Positions 49,760 to 58,658 of a stretch of DNA of 64,000 nt are shown here, piece by piece. The translations under genes were made by a program, and so were the position numbers. Below the pieces are notes generated by a model that was given only the letters and a program-made list of their open reading frames with translations, searched no databases and was not told the origin of the DNA. Each line of letters begins with the position of its first letter. Within the stretch, counting starts at the first letter, position 1. Source of the stretch: Erythrobacter sp. JK5 (GTDB lineage Bacteria; Pseudomonadota; Alphaproteobacteria; Sphingomonadales; Sphingomonadaceae). The stretch is from contig NZ_CP073577.1 in assembly GCF_018205975.1 (NCBI RefSeq), positions 62,001-126,000 of the forward strand, written 5' to 3'.

Positions 49760-52700
49760 ATGGCAATTTTTTCAGTTGCTTGCCGGAATATCCTCCGATC
49801 ACCAGCGGTGATTGGCGTGTCTTTTCTCGTCCTCCTCACTTCGTGCAACCTGTTCGATGAACTGGAAGCGGTAGCCGAATACGGGCCGACGCCGGTCGAC
49901 CTGCAGCCAAAGATCGTGCTGCAAAGCCTGCCGACCAAGGGCATCGAAGTCGCAGCGTGGACCCCGAACAGCGACTATATCATCACCGCCGTCGGCCCAA
50001 CCCGATCGATTGCGATCTGGGAAGTGGAAACCGGTCATATTATCGATCGGCTCAGAATGCCGGCCGAACCGGGGCGAACAGGTGCGCTGCTGCGTTTGAG
50101 CGGCATGGAGGTCACCCCGGACGGCAATACCGCCGTGATCGAAGGGCTGTCTGCGCGATACGTTCGGGAAGGCGAATATGTCGATCCGCGAACGATGCGA
50201 TACGAACTGGATCTGAAAACGCACACGGTCACCATCGCCGCTTCGGATCCGGAGCCAGGCGTCGATCTACAAGAAATCGAGCTGGCCGCCGATGCGCTCG
50301 AGGCGATATTCGAGAACGACGAAGAGGAATTCGACACCCTCGACGAGGCGTTTGACGAACTCCCGAGCCTGCCGGACTCGCCTGATGGCACATGGACGCT
50401 GACGCGGCTACCGGTCCCGACCGAGCTCGAAGAGGACGAAATTCCGGAAGGTGGCCTCCTGCTTGTCAACACCGTTGATGGGTCGGAGAGGGAATTGCTT
50501 CACTCGCCGATGCAGAAGTACGACGCGGCGACGCTTTCGCCCACCGGTCGCTGGCTCGCGATGACCAATGACAAGCTGGACGGAGGCGGGGATGAAGAGG
50601 GCGGGCTCGAATATTCGATTATCGAAATCTACGACATTCAGACCGCGGCCTTCGAACCGCAAGTCAGGATCTTGGGCGATTACAGTCATATCCAGTGGCT
50701 GTCCGACGATCACTTCGTCGTTACCGAAACCTCGGTGCGACATGACGGGATGCGCGACGGTGCGCCAGACACGGGGCCGCCGCCCGATGCCGTTATCGTC
50801 AATGCGCGCGGCGGTGAAATCGAGCTGCGGATCGAGGCAAGGTGTTACATGCTGGCGGTGGCCGAAGAGACCTTCGTGGGCGCCGGGGCGAAAACCTGCC
50901 GGGCGTTTCCGCAGGGCTCTTATGGCCTCCAGAAATTTGATGTGGAGACCGACGAATGGGTCGGCTTCGGCCCGAGCGAACTCCAGGAAAACCCGCTGAT
51001 CGATCTGATCGCCGTCTCCCCTGACGGCTCGCTACTGGCGGTGACCGAAGCGACGTCGGCTGATATCGATGACGGCGCGCTGGTCGGTCACATCATCGAT
51101 GCGGCAACGGGCGAATTGTTGATAAGCCGGGTGTTCGAAGAACTGTCGTTCAGCGACATGATCGCATTCTCGCGGGACGGTGAAGACCTTTTTGTCTCCG
51201 GCAACGGGCAGATATTTCGCTGGAAATTCGAATCCGACGAATGGGGCCCGATGGCGATCTCCTCGCTCGATACGACGCTGTTGCACCAGCATGGAGATCT
51301 GTTTGCGGTTGCAGGCGAGGCCGACGATGCAATCGGATTGCTCGATTTCGCCAGCGGAAAATCCTTGCCCTCGCTGCACTTCGGCAATGTTTCGTCGGGC
51401 GGGTTCTTCCCCGACAAACCGTTGTTCTGGGCGTTCTCTGCCGAAGAGGGGCTGCGCCTGTGGGACACGCGCGACTGGTCGGTCGTGCTGACCACCTTCT
51501 TCTTCGATCATCAGGGCTTCCTCGCGGTCACGCCCGATGGCCGCTACGACAGCAACGTCCATCCCTACGATGCCCGATTCCGCTGGCTAGTCCCGGACCA
51601 GCCGAATGTGTCGCTGAACCCCGATGCCTTCAGCCGGGATTACTATACGCCCGGACTGACCGAGCGCTGGATCGATTGCACCGTCGACGACGATTGCGAC
51701 AGTGCCTTTGCCCCGATCAAGCCGCTCGCGTTTCTCAACCGCGACTTGCCCAAGGTGGAGATCGTCGACGTCGTGCCGGGAGAGAGTGCGAGCGAGGCCA
51801 TCGTAACCGTCGAGATCAGCCGTCCGCAGGGCTCGGGAACCGACGAAAGTCTTCCGTGGGCTTACGACCCGCGCGTGTTCCGCAACCACCAGCTCGTCTT
51901 CCGCCAGTCCGGCTCCGCGAATCAGGACGGCGACGACCTGCTGGAGTGGCGTCATTCCAACGCATTGGCATCAGAGGATGCAGACGAAACGGGGACCATT
52001 CGGCTGACCAGCGTGGTCTCGCTCGGCACGAGCGATCGACCCGAAGATCAGGTCCCTGTATTCACCGCCTATGCCTTCAATGAAGACCGGATCAAATCGG
52101 AAACCGCGTTTCTCGACTATACCCGGCCCGAAGTCGAGCCGCGCACTCCCAGGGCTTTCGTAATCGCGATCGGCATCGATCACTACCAGGAACCGCGCCT
52201 CAATCTCAATTTCGCCGGAAACGATGCGACCTTGATGGCCGAAAGTCTGGGCCAGATTCCCGGCCATGAAATACGCACGCTCTCGCTTCGCACCACAGGG
52301 ACTGGCGCTGACACTGCACTTGCTGACCCGGGGGCGGATACAGGCAGGGTCGCCAGTGCGTCTGCATTCATCTCTCCTGCGATCATCAGCGATATTCTCG
52401 CCATTCTCTCCCAACCGCAGGCTCCCGAGGCGCGCCTGCGGCTGAGTGCGCTGGGCATCGACGCCTCGATGCTCGAGCAGGCGACACCCGACGATCTGGT
52501 GATCCTCTCATACGCGGGCCACGGCTGGACCGACAGCAGAGGCGAGTTCTACCTCGTGACTTCGGACGCCGTCTGGTCGGAGGACGAGGGCGCGCCCGAC
52601 GAAGGCGGGCTCGTGTCTTCCGTCGACCTGGCCAACTGGATGAGCGCTATCGACGCCGGCACGATGGCGCTGATCATCGATGCCTGCCATTCGGCAGCGA

Positions 52701-53008
52701 GCGTCGAAAACGGCAGCTTCAAGCCCGGGCCGCTCGGCGATCCCGGCCTTGGCCAACTGGCTTTCGACAATGGCGTGCTCATCCTCACCGCGACCCAGGC
52801 CGATGACGTTGCGCTCGAAGATGCCAATCTCAATCACGGCCTGTTGACCTATGTCCTGGCTGGAGAAGGGCTCAATTCGGAAGGGGGCGAAGCCGACTAC
52901 GATCGCGACAAGCAGATCACGCTGACCGAATGGCTCGACTATGCGGTCGAGCGATTGCCCGCCATGCAATCCGACCCAAGGGTCGGGGGCTGGCAGCGCG
53001 GACGGTGA
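49760..53008 (+). CDS. Lipoprotein caspase homologue with N-terminal beta-propeller (C-terminus probably frameshifted)
   Basis: A 1082-residue protein. The lipobox LTSC puts the lipid on C29. Residues about 55-620 contain WD40/propeller-like strands (GIEVAAWTPNSDYIITAVG, ATLSPTGRWLAMT, IAVSPDGSLLAV). The caspase (C14) domain from about 795 has FVIAIGIDHYQEPRLNL, the dyad histidine H921 in SYAGHG and cysteine C976 in IDACHS. Both dyad residues are intact. A missing base in GGGGG at 52985-52989 probably cuts the end: the other frame continues to 53118 with PSLFDFTVIPRPIVLRQ, which would overlap the next ATG by four bases. The lipoprotein signal means that it acts outside the cytoplasm. Confidence 0.87.
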   Translation: MAIFSVACRNILRSPAVIGVSFLVLLTSCNLFDELEAVAEYGPTPVDLQPKIVLQSLPTKGIEVAAWTPNSDYIITAVGPTRSIAIWEVETGHIIDRLRMPAEPGRTGALLRLSGMEVTPDGNTAVIEGLSARYVREGEYVDPRTMRYELDLKTHTVTIAASDPEPGVDLQEIELAADALEAIFENDEEEFDTLDEAFDELPSLPDSPDGTWTLTRLPVPTELEEDEIPEGGLLLVNTVDGSERELLHSPMQKYDAATLSPTGRWLAMTNDKLDGGGDEEGGLEYSIIEIYDIQTAAFEPQVRILGDYSHIQWLSDDHFVVTETSVRHDGMRDGAPDTGPPPDAVIVNARGGEIELRIEARCYMLAVAEETFVGAGAKTCRAFPQGSYGLQKFDVETDEWVGFGPSELQENPLIDLIAVSPDGSLLAVTEATSADIDDGALVGHIIDAATGELLISRVFEELSFSDMIAFSRDGEDLFVSGNGQIFRWKFESDEWGPMAISSLDTTLLHQHGDLFAVAGEADDAIGLLDFASGKSLPSLHFGNVSSGGFFPDKPLFWAFSAEEGLRLWDTRDWSVVLTTFFFDHQGFLAVTPDGRYDSNVHPYDARFRWLVPDQPNVSLNPDAFSRDYYTPGLTERWIDCTVDDDCDSAFAPIKPLAFLNRDLPKVEIVDVVPGESASEAIVTVEISRPQGSGTDESLPWAYDPRVFRNHQLVFRQSGSANQDGDDLLEWRHSNALASEDADETGTIRLTSVVSLGTSDRPEDQVPVFTAYAFNEDRIKSETAFLDYTRPEVEPRTPRAFVIAIGIDHYQEPRLNLNFAGNDATLMAESLGQIPGHEIRTLSLRTTGTGADTALADPGADTGRVASASAFISPAIISDILAILSQPQAPEARLRLSALGIDASMLEQATPDDLVILSYAGHGWTDSRGEFYLVTSDAVWSEDEGAPDEGGLVSSVDLANWMSAIDAGTMALIIDACHSAASVENGSFKPGPLGDPGLGQLAFDNGVLILTATQADDVALEDANLNHGLLTYVLAGEGLNSEGGEADYDRDKQITLTEWLDYAVERLPAMQSDPRVGGWQRGR

Positions 53009-53114
53009 TTTTCCACGATCAACCCGAAGGTTTCGTCGAAAAGCGCATTCAGGAACCTTCGCTGTTCGACTTCACGGTGATCCCGCGCCCGATCGTCTTG
53101 CGACAGGCGGCGCG

Positions 53115-55154
53115 ATGAAGCCGGGATGGGCCTTGACCTGCACGCTGGCGTTGGCGGCATTCCTATCGTCGTGCACCGATGAGGCGCCGGTCGAAGCCGA
53201 TCAGGTGCGCAGCGCGCTCTTGAGCGCTGCTGGGGGAGACGAGGAGACGCTCGAAAACGTCTACGGCCTGTTCGTCGGCATCGACCGATACCAGTTTTCG
53301 CGAGCGCAGCTGAGCTCCGCTGAGTTTGAGGATCTGCGCGGAGCTGTCGGCGATACAAGGCGGTTCAAGGCCGCGCTGCGCGATGTCTACGGACTGGAGC
53401 TGGACGAGGTCCCGCAGGACGATTGCCGGTCGGAAAACGCGCTGTCATCGACCTTGCTCGATGCCTGTGCGACGCGCGATGAAATCCTGTCTGCGCTTGA
53501 TCAGCGTATCGAGGCGCTGGGCCCAGGAGATACGCTGCTGTTCTATTTCGCCGGACACGGCTCGCAGTATCGCGACGACGAAAATTTCGATCAGGATTCC
53601 GGCTATAACGGGACGATCCTGCCCTACGATGCGCGCAATCCCGATGGCTCGCCGGGCGAGATCTTCGACATCGAGCTGAAGCGGCGCAAGGATCGCGCAA
53701 CGGCAAAGGGCATCTATTTCGTTTCGGTCTTCGACAGCTGCAATTCCGGCACGGCGACGCGCGATGGAGCAAGCGGCCAATCGCGCAGCGTTCCGGTATC
53801 GACCACCCCCCCTCCTGTCACTCAGGAGCCGGTACAGGAGCCGGTTACCGTCGCCGCTGACGAGGGGTACTGGGTGCATCTGGCTGCGGCGCAGGATGGC
53901 CAGGAGGCGCAGGAAGCCGTCAGCGGCGAGATCGGCGAGCGCGCAGGGGTCTTTACCAATGCGCTGATCGAAACTTTGCATATGCCGGCCATGCGCCATG
54001 CAAGCTTCGGCGACATTATCAGCGAGGTGCAGCTGCGCGTTTCGCGCATGGGCCACACCGCGCAGGTTCCCTCAGCAGAGGGCGAATTGACCGCTGCCCT
54101 CGGGTCGCGCGCGGGATCAGCGATCGTCTTCAACGCGCAGGCTCAGGGTGACGCGGTGACACTCGAGGCCGGATCGCTCTCCGGGATGACGATCGGTTCG
54201 CGATTTGCCCTGTATCATTCGCAGACCGACGCAATCGCGCGCGAAAATTCGCTCGGGACGGCAGCGATCGCCGCGCTCACGCCCACGTCGGCACGGCTGG
54301 AACTGGAAAGCGAACCCGGCGATCCGTTGCCCCAACAGCTCTTTGCCGAAGAAATTGCGCATTTCTTCGCTCCGGAGAGCCTGCAGGTGAGCAATCGCAT
54401 CAGCGGCGGCGTGAGCCGGGGCGAGGTTTCGGATGCACTCGCCGAGATTGCATTTGTCGCAGTCGTCCCCAGCGGCGCAATCCAGATCACGTCTGCGCCC
54501 GACAATCCCGCCTCGGTGCGCCTGCAGGCCAGCGACGGAACCTTGCTGGCCGAACTGGGCGATGCCGGGGCGCCGACCTTCGTCGCCCGGCTCGAAGCGG
54601 AGCTGACCAAGATCGCGCGGGTCAATCAGCTACTGTCGCTGAGAACCACGACCCGCTCCGGCGATCCCGAGAGCGAGGTCGGGCCGGTCGAATTCTGCAT
54701 CGCCCAAGAGGGCTACCGGGCCTCGAGTTGTCCGGCACCGGATGCAGGCGGGATACGCCAGATCGCGCTTGGCGACATGACCTTTGCGACCGTCATCAAC
54801 CGGGGACGCGAACCGCTGTTTGTCTACGTGCTCGCGATCGATCCCCTCAACGGCGTCATCCAGGTGTTGCCGCAAACGGGAGAGATCGACGCCAAGCTGG
54901 AGCCGGATCGCCCGTATCAGCGCGGCCCCATCTCGTTCGCCGAGCCCGGAGCCTATCGCTTCGTCACGATCGCCAGCGATCAGCGCATCCGGGTCGATGC
55001 GCTCAGGCAAAGCGGCAGTGGCATGCGCGACATCGCGGCGTGCCGAAGTCCGCTTGAACGGCTGTTGTGCTCGGCCAGCAAGGGCACGCGCGATCCGTCG
55101 GTCGGGGCGGTCGGCAACTGGCTGGCCAACGTTTCATCGGCGGTGGTGAGCTAG
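53115..55154 (+). CDS. Lipoprotein caspase homologue 2
   Basis: A 679-residue protein with lipobox LSSC (C20). The caspase domain lies near the N-terminus: YGLFVGIDRYQFSRAQL, H148 in YFAGHGSQY and C209 in FDSCNSG. The C-terminal two thirds are a beta-rich region with LSGMTIGSRFALYHSQ, and later a DUF4384-like set of strands (PLFVYVLAIDPLNGVIQVL). Both caspase dyad residues are present. Its ATG would lie in an ATGA overlap with the frame-corrected caspase 1. The trypsin-like gene follows after three bases. Confidence 0.87.
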   Translation: MKPGWALTCTLALAAFLSSCTDEAPVEADQVRSALLSAAGGDEETLENVYGLFVGIDRYQFSRAQLSSAEFEDLRGAVGDTRRFKAALRDVYGLELDEVPQDDCRSENALSSTLLDACATRDEILSALDQRIEALGPGDTLLFYFAGHGSQYRDDENFDQDSGYNGTILPYDARNPDGSPGEIFDIELKRRKDRATAKGIYFVSVFDSCNSGTATRDGASGQSRSVPVSTTPPPVTQEPVQEPVTVAADEGYWVHLAAAQDGQEAQEAVSGEIGERAGVFTNALIETLHMPAMRHASFGDIISEVQLRVSRMGHTAQVPSAEGELTAALGSRAGSAIVFNAQAQGDAVTLEAGSLSGMTIGSRFALYHSQTDAIARENSLGTAAIAALTPTSARLELESEPGDPLPQQLFAEEIAHFFAPESLQVSNRISGGVSRGEVSDALAEIAFVAVVPSGAIQITSAPDNPASVRLQASDGTLLAELGDAGAPTFVARLEAELTKIARVNQLLSLRTTTRSGDPESEVGPVEFCIAQEGYRASSCPAPDAGGIRQIALGDMTFATVINRGREPLFVYVLAIDPLNGVIQVLPQTGEIDAKLEPDRPYQRGPISFAEPGAYRFVTIASDQRIRVDALRQSGSGMRDIAACRSPLERLLCSASKGTRDPSVGAVGNWLANVSSAVVS

Positions 55155-55157
55155 GTC

Positions 55158-56300
55158 ATGGTGCGTACGACGCTTGCCGCGCCATTGGCCGTCCTGATCT
55201 TTGCAACAGGCGCGCTCACGGCGTGCCAGCAGAGCCAGCCTGCCAGCGAACGAGCCGAGGACGCAGCGCCTGTGGCTTCGGCCGAAGGCTCGTCGCGGAG
55301 CGAGCGGTGCAGGGCGCGGCTTGAAAGCAACAGCGGCGGCCGGATCGTCGGGGGCGAACCGGCGCGCCCGCGCTCGGCCCCATGGCAGATCGCGATCATG
55401 TCCGATCCCGGATATTCCGATGCCGAGCGCCGGTTCGATGCGACGCTGCAGGATGGCGACGAGTGCAAGAGCTACTTGGCGGAGCGCGAGGAGTTCGAGC
55501 TCGCGCACAAATGCGGTGGTTCGTATCTCGGCGACGGGTGGATCGTCACCGCGGCACATTGCGTGCTTTCGATCAAGGCGCCCGACGGGAGCGCGAGCGA
55601 TGCGATCACACATCGCCACGTGCTGCTCGGCACCCAGAACCTGACCATCCAGGACGGCACATTCGAAATCGCCGCAGTGGTGGTTCATTCGGGCTATTCG
55701 AAACGCAACAAGATGGACGATATAGCGCTGATCCGACTGCGCGATGATGCAGCAACGAAGCGGCGACTGGACGCGCTGATCGCCGAAAAACGCCTCGCCG
55801 CGATCGAGCCGATGCAACCCGATGATCGCGATTTCGACGAGAAAGAAGAGCTGCGGGTCACCGGCTGGGGATACATGGGCCAGCGCAACGCCAATCGCGA
55901 TTGGCAGCGCCTGCGCGACAGCCAGGGTGAGCTTCAGCGTCGGCCGGCCGCCCTCCAGCAACTGTCGATCAACTATCTCGACGACAATCTGTGCGAGGAC
56001 CACTTTACCGATTTCGGCGCGGGTAGCCTTTGCGCCGGGCCAGCCATATCCGACGGCACCGTCGGCGAAGGGCGTGACAGTTGCCAGGGTGACAGCGGCG
56101 GGCCGTTGACGCGGCTCGAGGACGGCGGTCGCCGCCTGCTGGTCGGACTTGTCTCGGTCGGCAAGGGATGCGGAGCGCCGGGAGTTCCGGCGGTCTATGT
56201 GCGCGTTTCCCATTATGCAGACTGGATCGCGCAGGCCAAGAGAGCCGCGCGCATGTCAGCGGTCACCGAGTGGCCAAGGCCAGCGCAACAGGCGCGGTGA
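55158..56300 (+). CDS. Lipoprotein trypsin-like serine protease 2
   Basis: A 380-residue S1-family protease anchored by lipobox LTAC (C23). RIVGGEPARPRSAPWQIAI is the usual mature start. The triad is H134 (TAAHC), D188 (DDIALIR) and S313 (GDSGGP). It shares with protease 1 an insertion of the type GYSDAERRFDATL to YLAEREEFELAHK before the histidine. It follows caspase 2 in the same operon, so the caspases may activate it or be activated by it. This is inference. Confidence 0.92.
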   Translation: MVRTTLAAPLAVLIFATGALTACQQSQPASERAEDAAPVASAEGSSRSERCRARLESNSGGRIVGGEPARPRSAPWQIAIMSDPGYSDAERRFDATLQDGDECKSYLAEREEFELAHKCGGSYLGDGWIVTAAHCVLSIKAPDGSASDAITHRHVLLGTQNLTIQDGTFEIAAVVVHSGYSKRNKMDDIALIRLRDDAATKRRLDALIAEKRLAAIEPMQPDDRDFDEKEELRVTGWGYMGQRNANRDWQRLRDSQGELQRRPAALQQLSINYLDDNLCEDHFTDFGAGSLCAGPAISDGTVGEGRDSCQGDSGGPLTRLEDGGRRLLVGLVSVGKGCGAPGVPAVYVRVSHYADWIAQAKRAARMSAVTEWPRPAQQAR

Positions 56301-56344
56301 GGGGAGCCATTGCTCCCCTCAAATCGTTCTGAGCGAGATCGGCC

Positions 56345-56605
56345 CTAGCGGTCGTCTTCGCCGGTGCGATCATCCTCGCCGGTGCGGTCGTCCTCGCCGG
56401 TACGATCGTCCTCGCCGGTGCGGTCGTCCTCGCCGGTGCGATCGTCCTCTCCGGTCCGGTCATCTTCGCCGGTGCGATCGTCCTCGCCGGTGCGATCATC
56501 CTGTGCGGTTGCGGCACCATCGTCGCCTTCGGCTGCAGGCTGCCCACATGCGGCCAGTCCCAGGGACGTCGAAACCAGGCATGCAGCAAGAATTGTCTTT
56601 TTCAT
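56345..56605 (-). CDS. Lipoprotein made of DDRTGE repeats
   Basis: An 86-residue lipoprotein: signal peptide, lipobox GLAAC with C20, a short linker, then eight copies of DDRTGE and a final DDR to the stop. GAGGGGG precedes the ATG. The repeat region is acidic and Arg-rich, with no known fold; it might bind a metal or a surface partner. It lies 31 bases after the TIR gene on the same strand and probably shares its transcript. Confidence 0.78.
   Translation of the reverse strand: MKKTILAACLVSTSLGLAACGQPAAEGDDGAATAQDDRTGEDDRTGEDDRTGEDDRTGEDDRTGEDDRTGEDDRTGEDDRTGEDDR
56348..56500. repeat. 18-base in-frame tandem repeat
   Basis: The unit GTCCTCGCCGGTGCGATC and close variants recur about 8.5 times with no spacer, encoding the DDRTGE array. 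Copies differ at a few third positions (for example GATCATC against GTCGTC), so the array is not freshly amplified throughout. Confidence 0.92.
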
Positions 56606-56636
56606 TGTTTTTCCCCCTCAATCGAGAAATGATTTT

Positions 56637-58574
56637 TTACACGAATCCCATCGCACTTGCCAACTGCGCGTATTGGGGTTCCTGCCGGACGGGGTCGAGA
56701 AGCGGATCGACGTAGAGCGCGATCAGACCGCCATCGCGCAGATTCCACGCTGTCTCGAGAGCCTCGACGGCTTTCGCGACATCTCCCCACTGGGCGTAGA
56801 CCTGTGCGTACTGATAATGGCTCTTGTCGCCATATTCCTCGATCAATGCGGCGAGATGCGACGCGGCTTCCGCCTGGTTGCCGCGCTTGTGCGCGATAAT
56901 CGCGTAGCCCGGCAACTGCCTCACGCTGCTCATTTCTTGCGAGAATGAAGCATACGCGCCGTCGAGATCGCCCAGCATCAATTGCGCATAGCCGAGAAGC
57001 GAATGATAATTCCCGATGTCCGGATTGAGAGCGATCGCGCGCCGATACTGGGTGATCGCCAGCTCATACTGGCGCCCGAAGAAGTGAACATCGCCGCTGG
57101 AACGGAAAACGCGCGAATTGAGCGGGTCGAGCTTGGCGGCGCGTGCAATCGCGTCGCTGGCGACCCGGTATTCACCGACCCGCGATTGAAAGTTCGCATA
57201 GCGGCTGACCGTATCGGCATCGCCCGATCCCAGCTCATAGGATGTCTGGAACGCCTTTCGGCCCGATTTCATATCGAGTTTGCCGGACGCAAAGGCAAAT
57301 CCCAGCGCGGAGTAGCCATCGGCAAATTTCGGAGCCAGTTCGGTCGCTTGCTGCGCGGACTGGACGGCCTCGTCGTACAGCTGTGTCCGCTCCTCGAACG
57401 CCGAATAGAGGTTCGCGATCACGACCAGTATTCGTGATCGCGATGCGGCGGCCGCGGCGTAGCCCGGATCGATCGCAAGCGCTTCATCGAACTTGGCAAG
57501 CGCCAGCCGGTCGGAGGTTTCGTCGGCGCTGGATTCGTACAGCTCCTTGCCCCGCAGGTAGGCGTCGAAGGCTGCGATGCTGTCCGTTCCGCCAAGCTGA
57601 GCCGGGCCGTCGCCGTCACCGTCTTCTTCCATCGCCGCGGAAAGCGCCGAAGCGACCGCCTGCGCGATCTCCGATTGTACCGCAAAGATGTCCGTCAGGG
57701 GCCGCTCGAAACTCTCGCTCCAGCGGCTCGATCCGTCGCGCCCGTCGCTGAGGTCGGTCGTGACCTTCACGATGTCGCCTGCCTTCTGCACATTGCCGTC
57801 CAGCAGGAAGGCAACGCCGAGGCTGGAGGCGATTTCGCGCGCGCTGCCTTCGAAATCGCGAAACTCGTTCGACGACGTCTGCCCCACGACTTCCAGCAGA
57901 GCGTTACGGGAAAGATGACTCCTGATTTCGGAAGTCAGCCCTTCGGAAAAATAGGTCTGGTCCGCTTCGCCGCTGAGGTTCTTGAACGGAAGCACGGCCA
58001 CACCGTTGGGGCTCTTGCCCGGTCCGAAGAGCCCGCTTCTCCACGCTGCCAGCCCGGCGACGGCGGTCGCCGCGACGCCGCCCCCGATAATCGCCGCGCG
58101 GCGCGTGATCCGGGGAGATGATGGCGGTGCCGGAATTTCCGGCGCAGCCTCCTCGCCGTGCAATGCCGCCACTGCCCGCACCAGCTTGACCATTTCGGGA
58201 TCGGTCGCAGTAAAGCTCGCATGCGACAGATCGAGGCATTGGAACTGCCCGAAGCCAAGTGGCGGATTCGATCCGTCGAGCGAGAGTGGGACCAGACGCC
58301 CGCTGTCGCGCCCGCGAGTGGATTCGTCGTGCACCCAATGCGAATTCACCGAAGTCCTGGACCACAGGACAACGACCGCACGCGCGCGGTCCAGAGCAGC
58401 CTCCGTGATGTGGGCGAAGCGTTCTCCGCCCTCGAGCAGGCCGTCCCACCAGACCGAGAATCCCGCCTTCTCCAACACGTCGATGATCGGTTTGGCCTTG
58501 GCCTGATCGGCCCGCGAGTAGCTGAAGAAGACGGTCGTCTCGCGTCCCTTTGCAGGATCGTCTTGTTCTGACAT
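56637..58574 (-). CDS. TIR-domain membrane protein with TolB-like and TPR domains
   Basis: A 644-residue protein. Residues 12-110 form a TIR domain (TVFFSYSRADQAKAKPIIDVL; W80 and E84 in SHWVHDE occupy the place of the NADase glutamate). A membrane helix lies at about 158-178. The next domain, from GVAVLPFKNLSGEADQTYFSEGL, is the FlgO/adenylate-cyclase-associated TolB-like type. About six TPRs follow to the end, including ALAKFDEALAIDPGYAAAA and YELAITQYRRAIALNPDIG. TIR domains bind or cleave NAD; activity here is not proven. The start at 58574 is preferred over a TTG at 58604. Confidence 0.87.
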   Translation of the reverse strand: MSEQDDPAKGRETTVFFSYSRADQAKAKPIIDVLEKAGFSVWWDGLLEGGERFAHITEAALDRARAVVVLWSRTSVNSHWVHDESTRGRDSGRLVPLSLDGSNPPLGFGQFQCLDLSHASFTATDPEMVKLVRAVAALHGEEAAPEIPAPPSSPRITRRAAIIGGGVAATAVAGLAAWRSGLFGPGKSPNGVAVLPFKNLSGEADQTYFSEGLTSEIRSHLSRNALLEVVGQTSSNEFRDFEGSAREIASSLGVAFLLDGNVQKAGDIVKVTTDLSDGRDGSSRWSESFERPLTDIFAVQSEIAQAVASALSAAMEEDGDGDGPAQLGGTDSIAAFDAYLRGKELYESSADETSDRLALAKFDEALAIDPGYAAAAASRSRILVVIANLYSAFEERTQLYDEAVQSAQQATELAPKFADGYSALGFAFASGKLDMKSGRKAFQTSYELGSGDADTVSRYANFQSRVGEYRVASDAIARAAKLDPLNSRVFRSSGDVHFFGRQYELAITQYRRAIALNPDIGNYHSLLGYAQLMLGDLDGAYASFSQEMSSVRQLPGYAIIAHKRGNQAEAASHLAALIEEYGDKSHYQYAQVYAQWGDVAKAVEALETAWNLRDGGLIALYVDPLLDPVRQEPQYAQLASAMGFV

Positions 58575-58658
58575 GCCCCAGGCCCACCTCTTGCCGATAC
58601 TCAAGATATTGCAATTGCGACCGAACCGTCACGTCATGCACGATATTGACCGTGCTCG

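Noticed and set aside
56348-56500. CRISPR array
   Set aside because: The 18-base units follow each other without spacers and keep one reading frame with a lipoprotein start.
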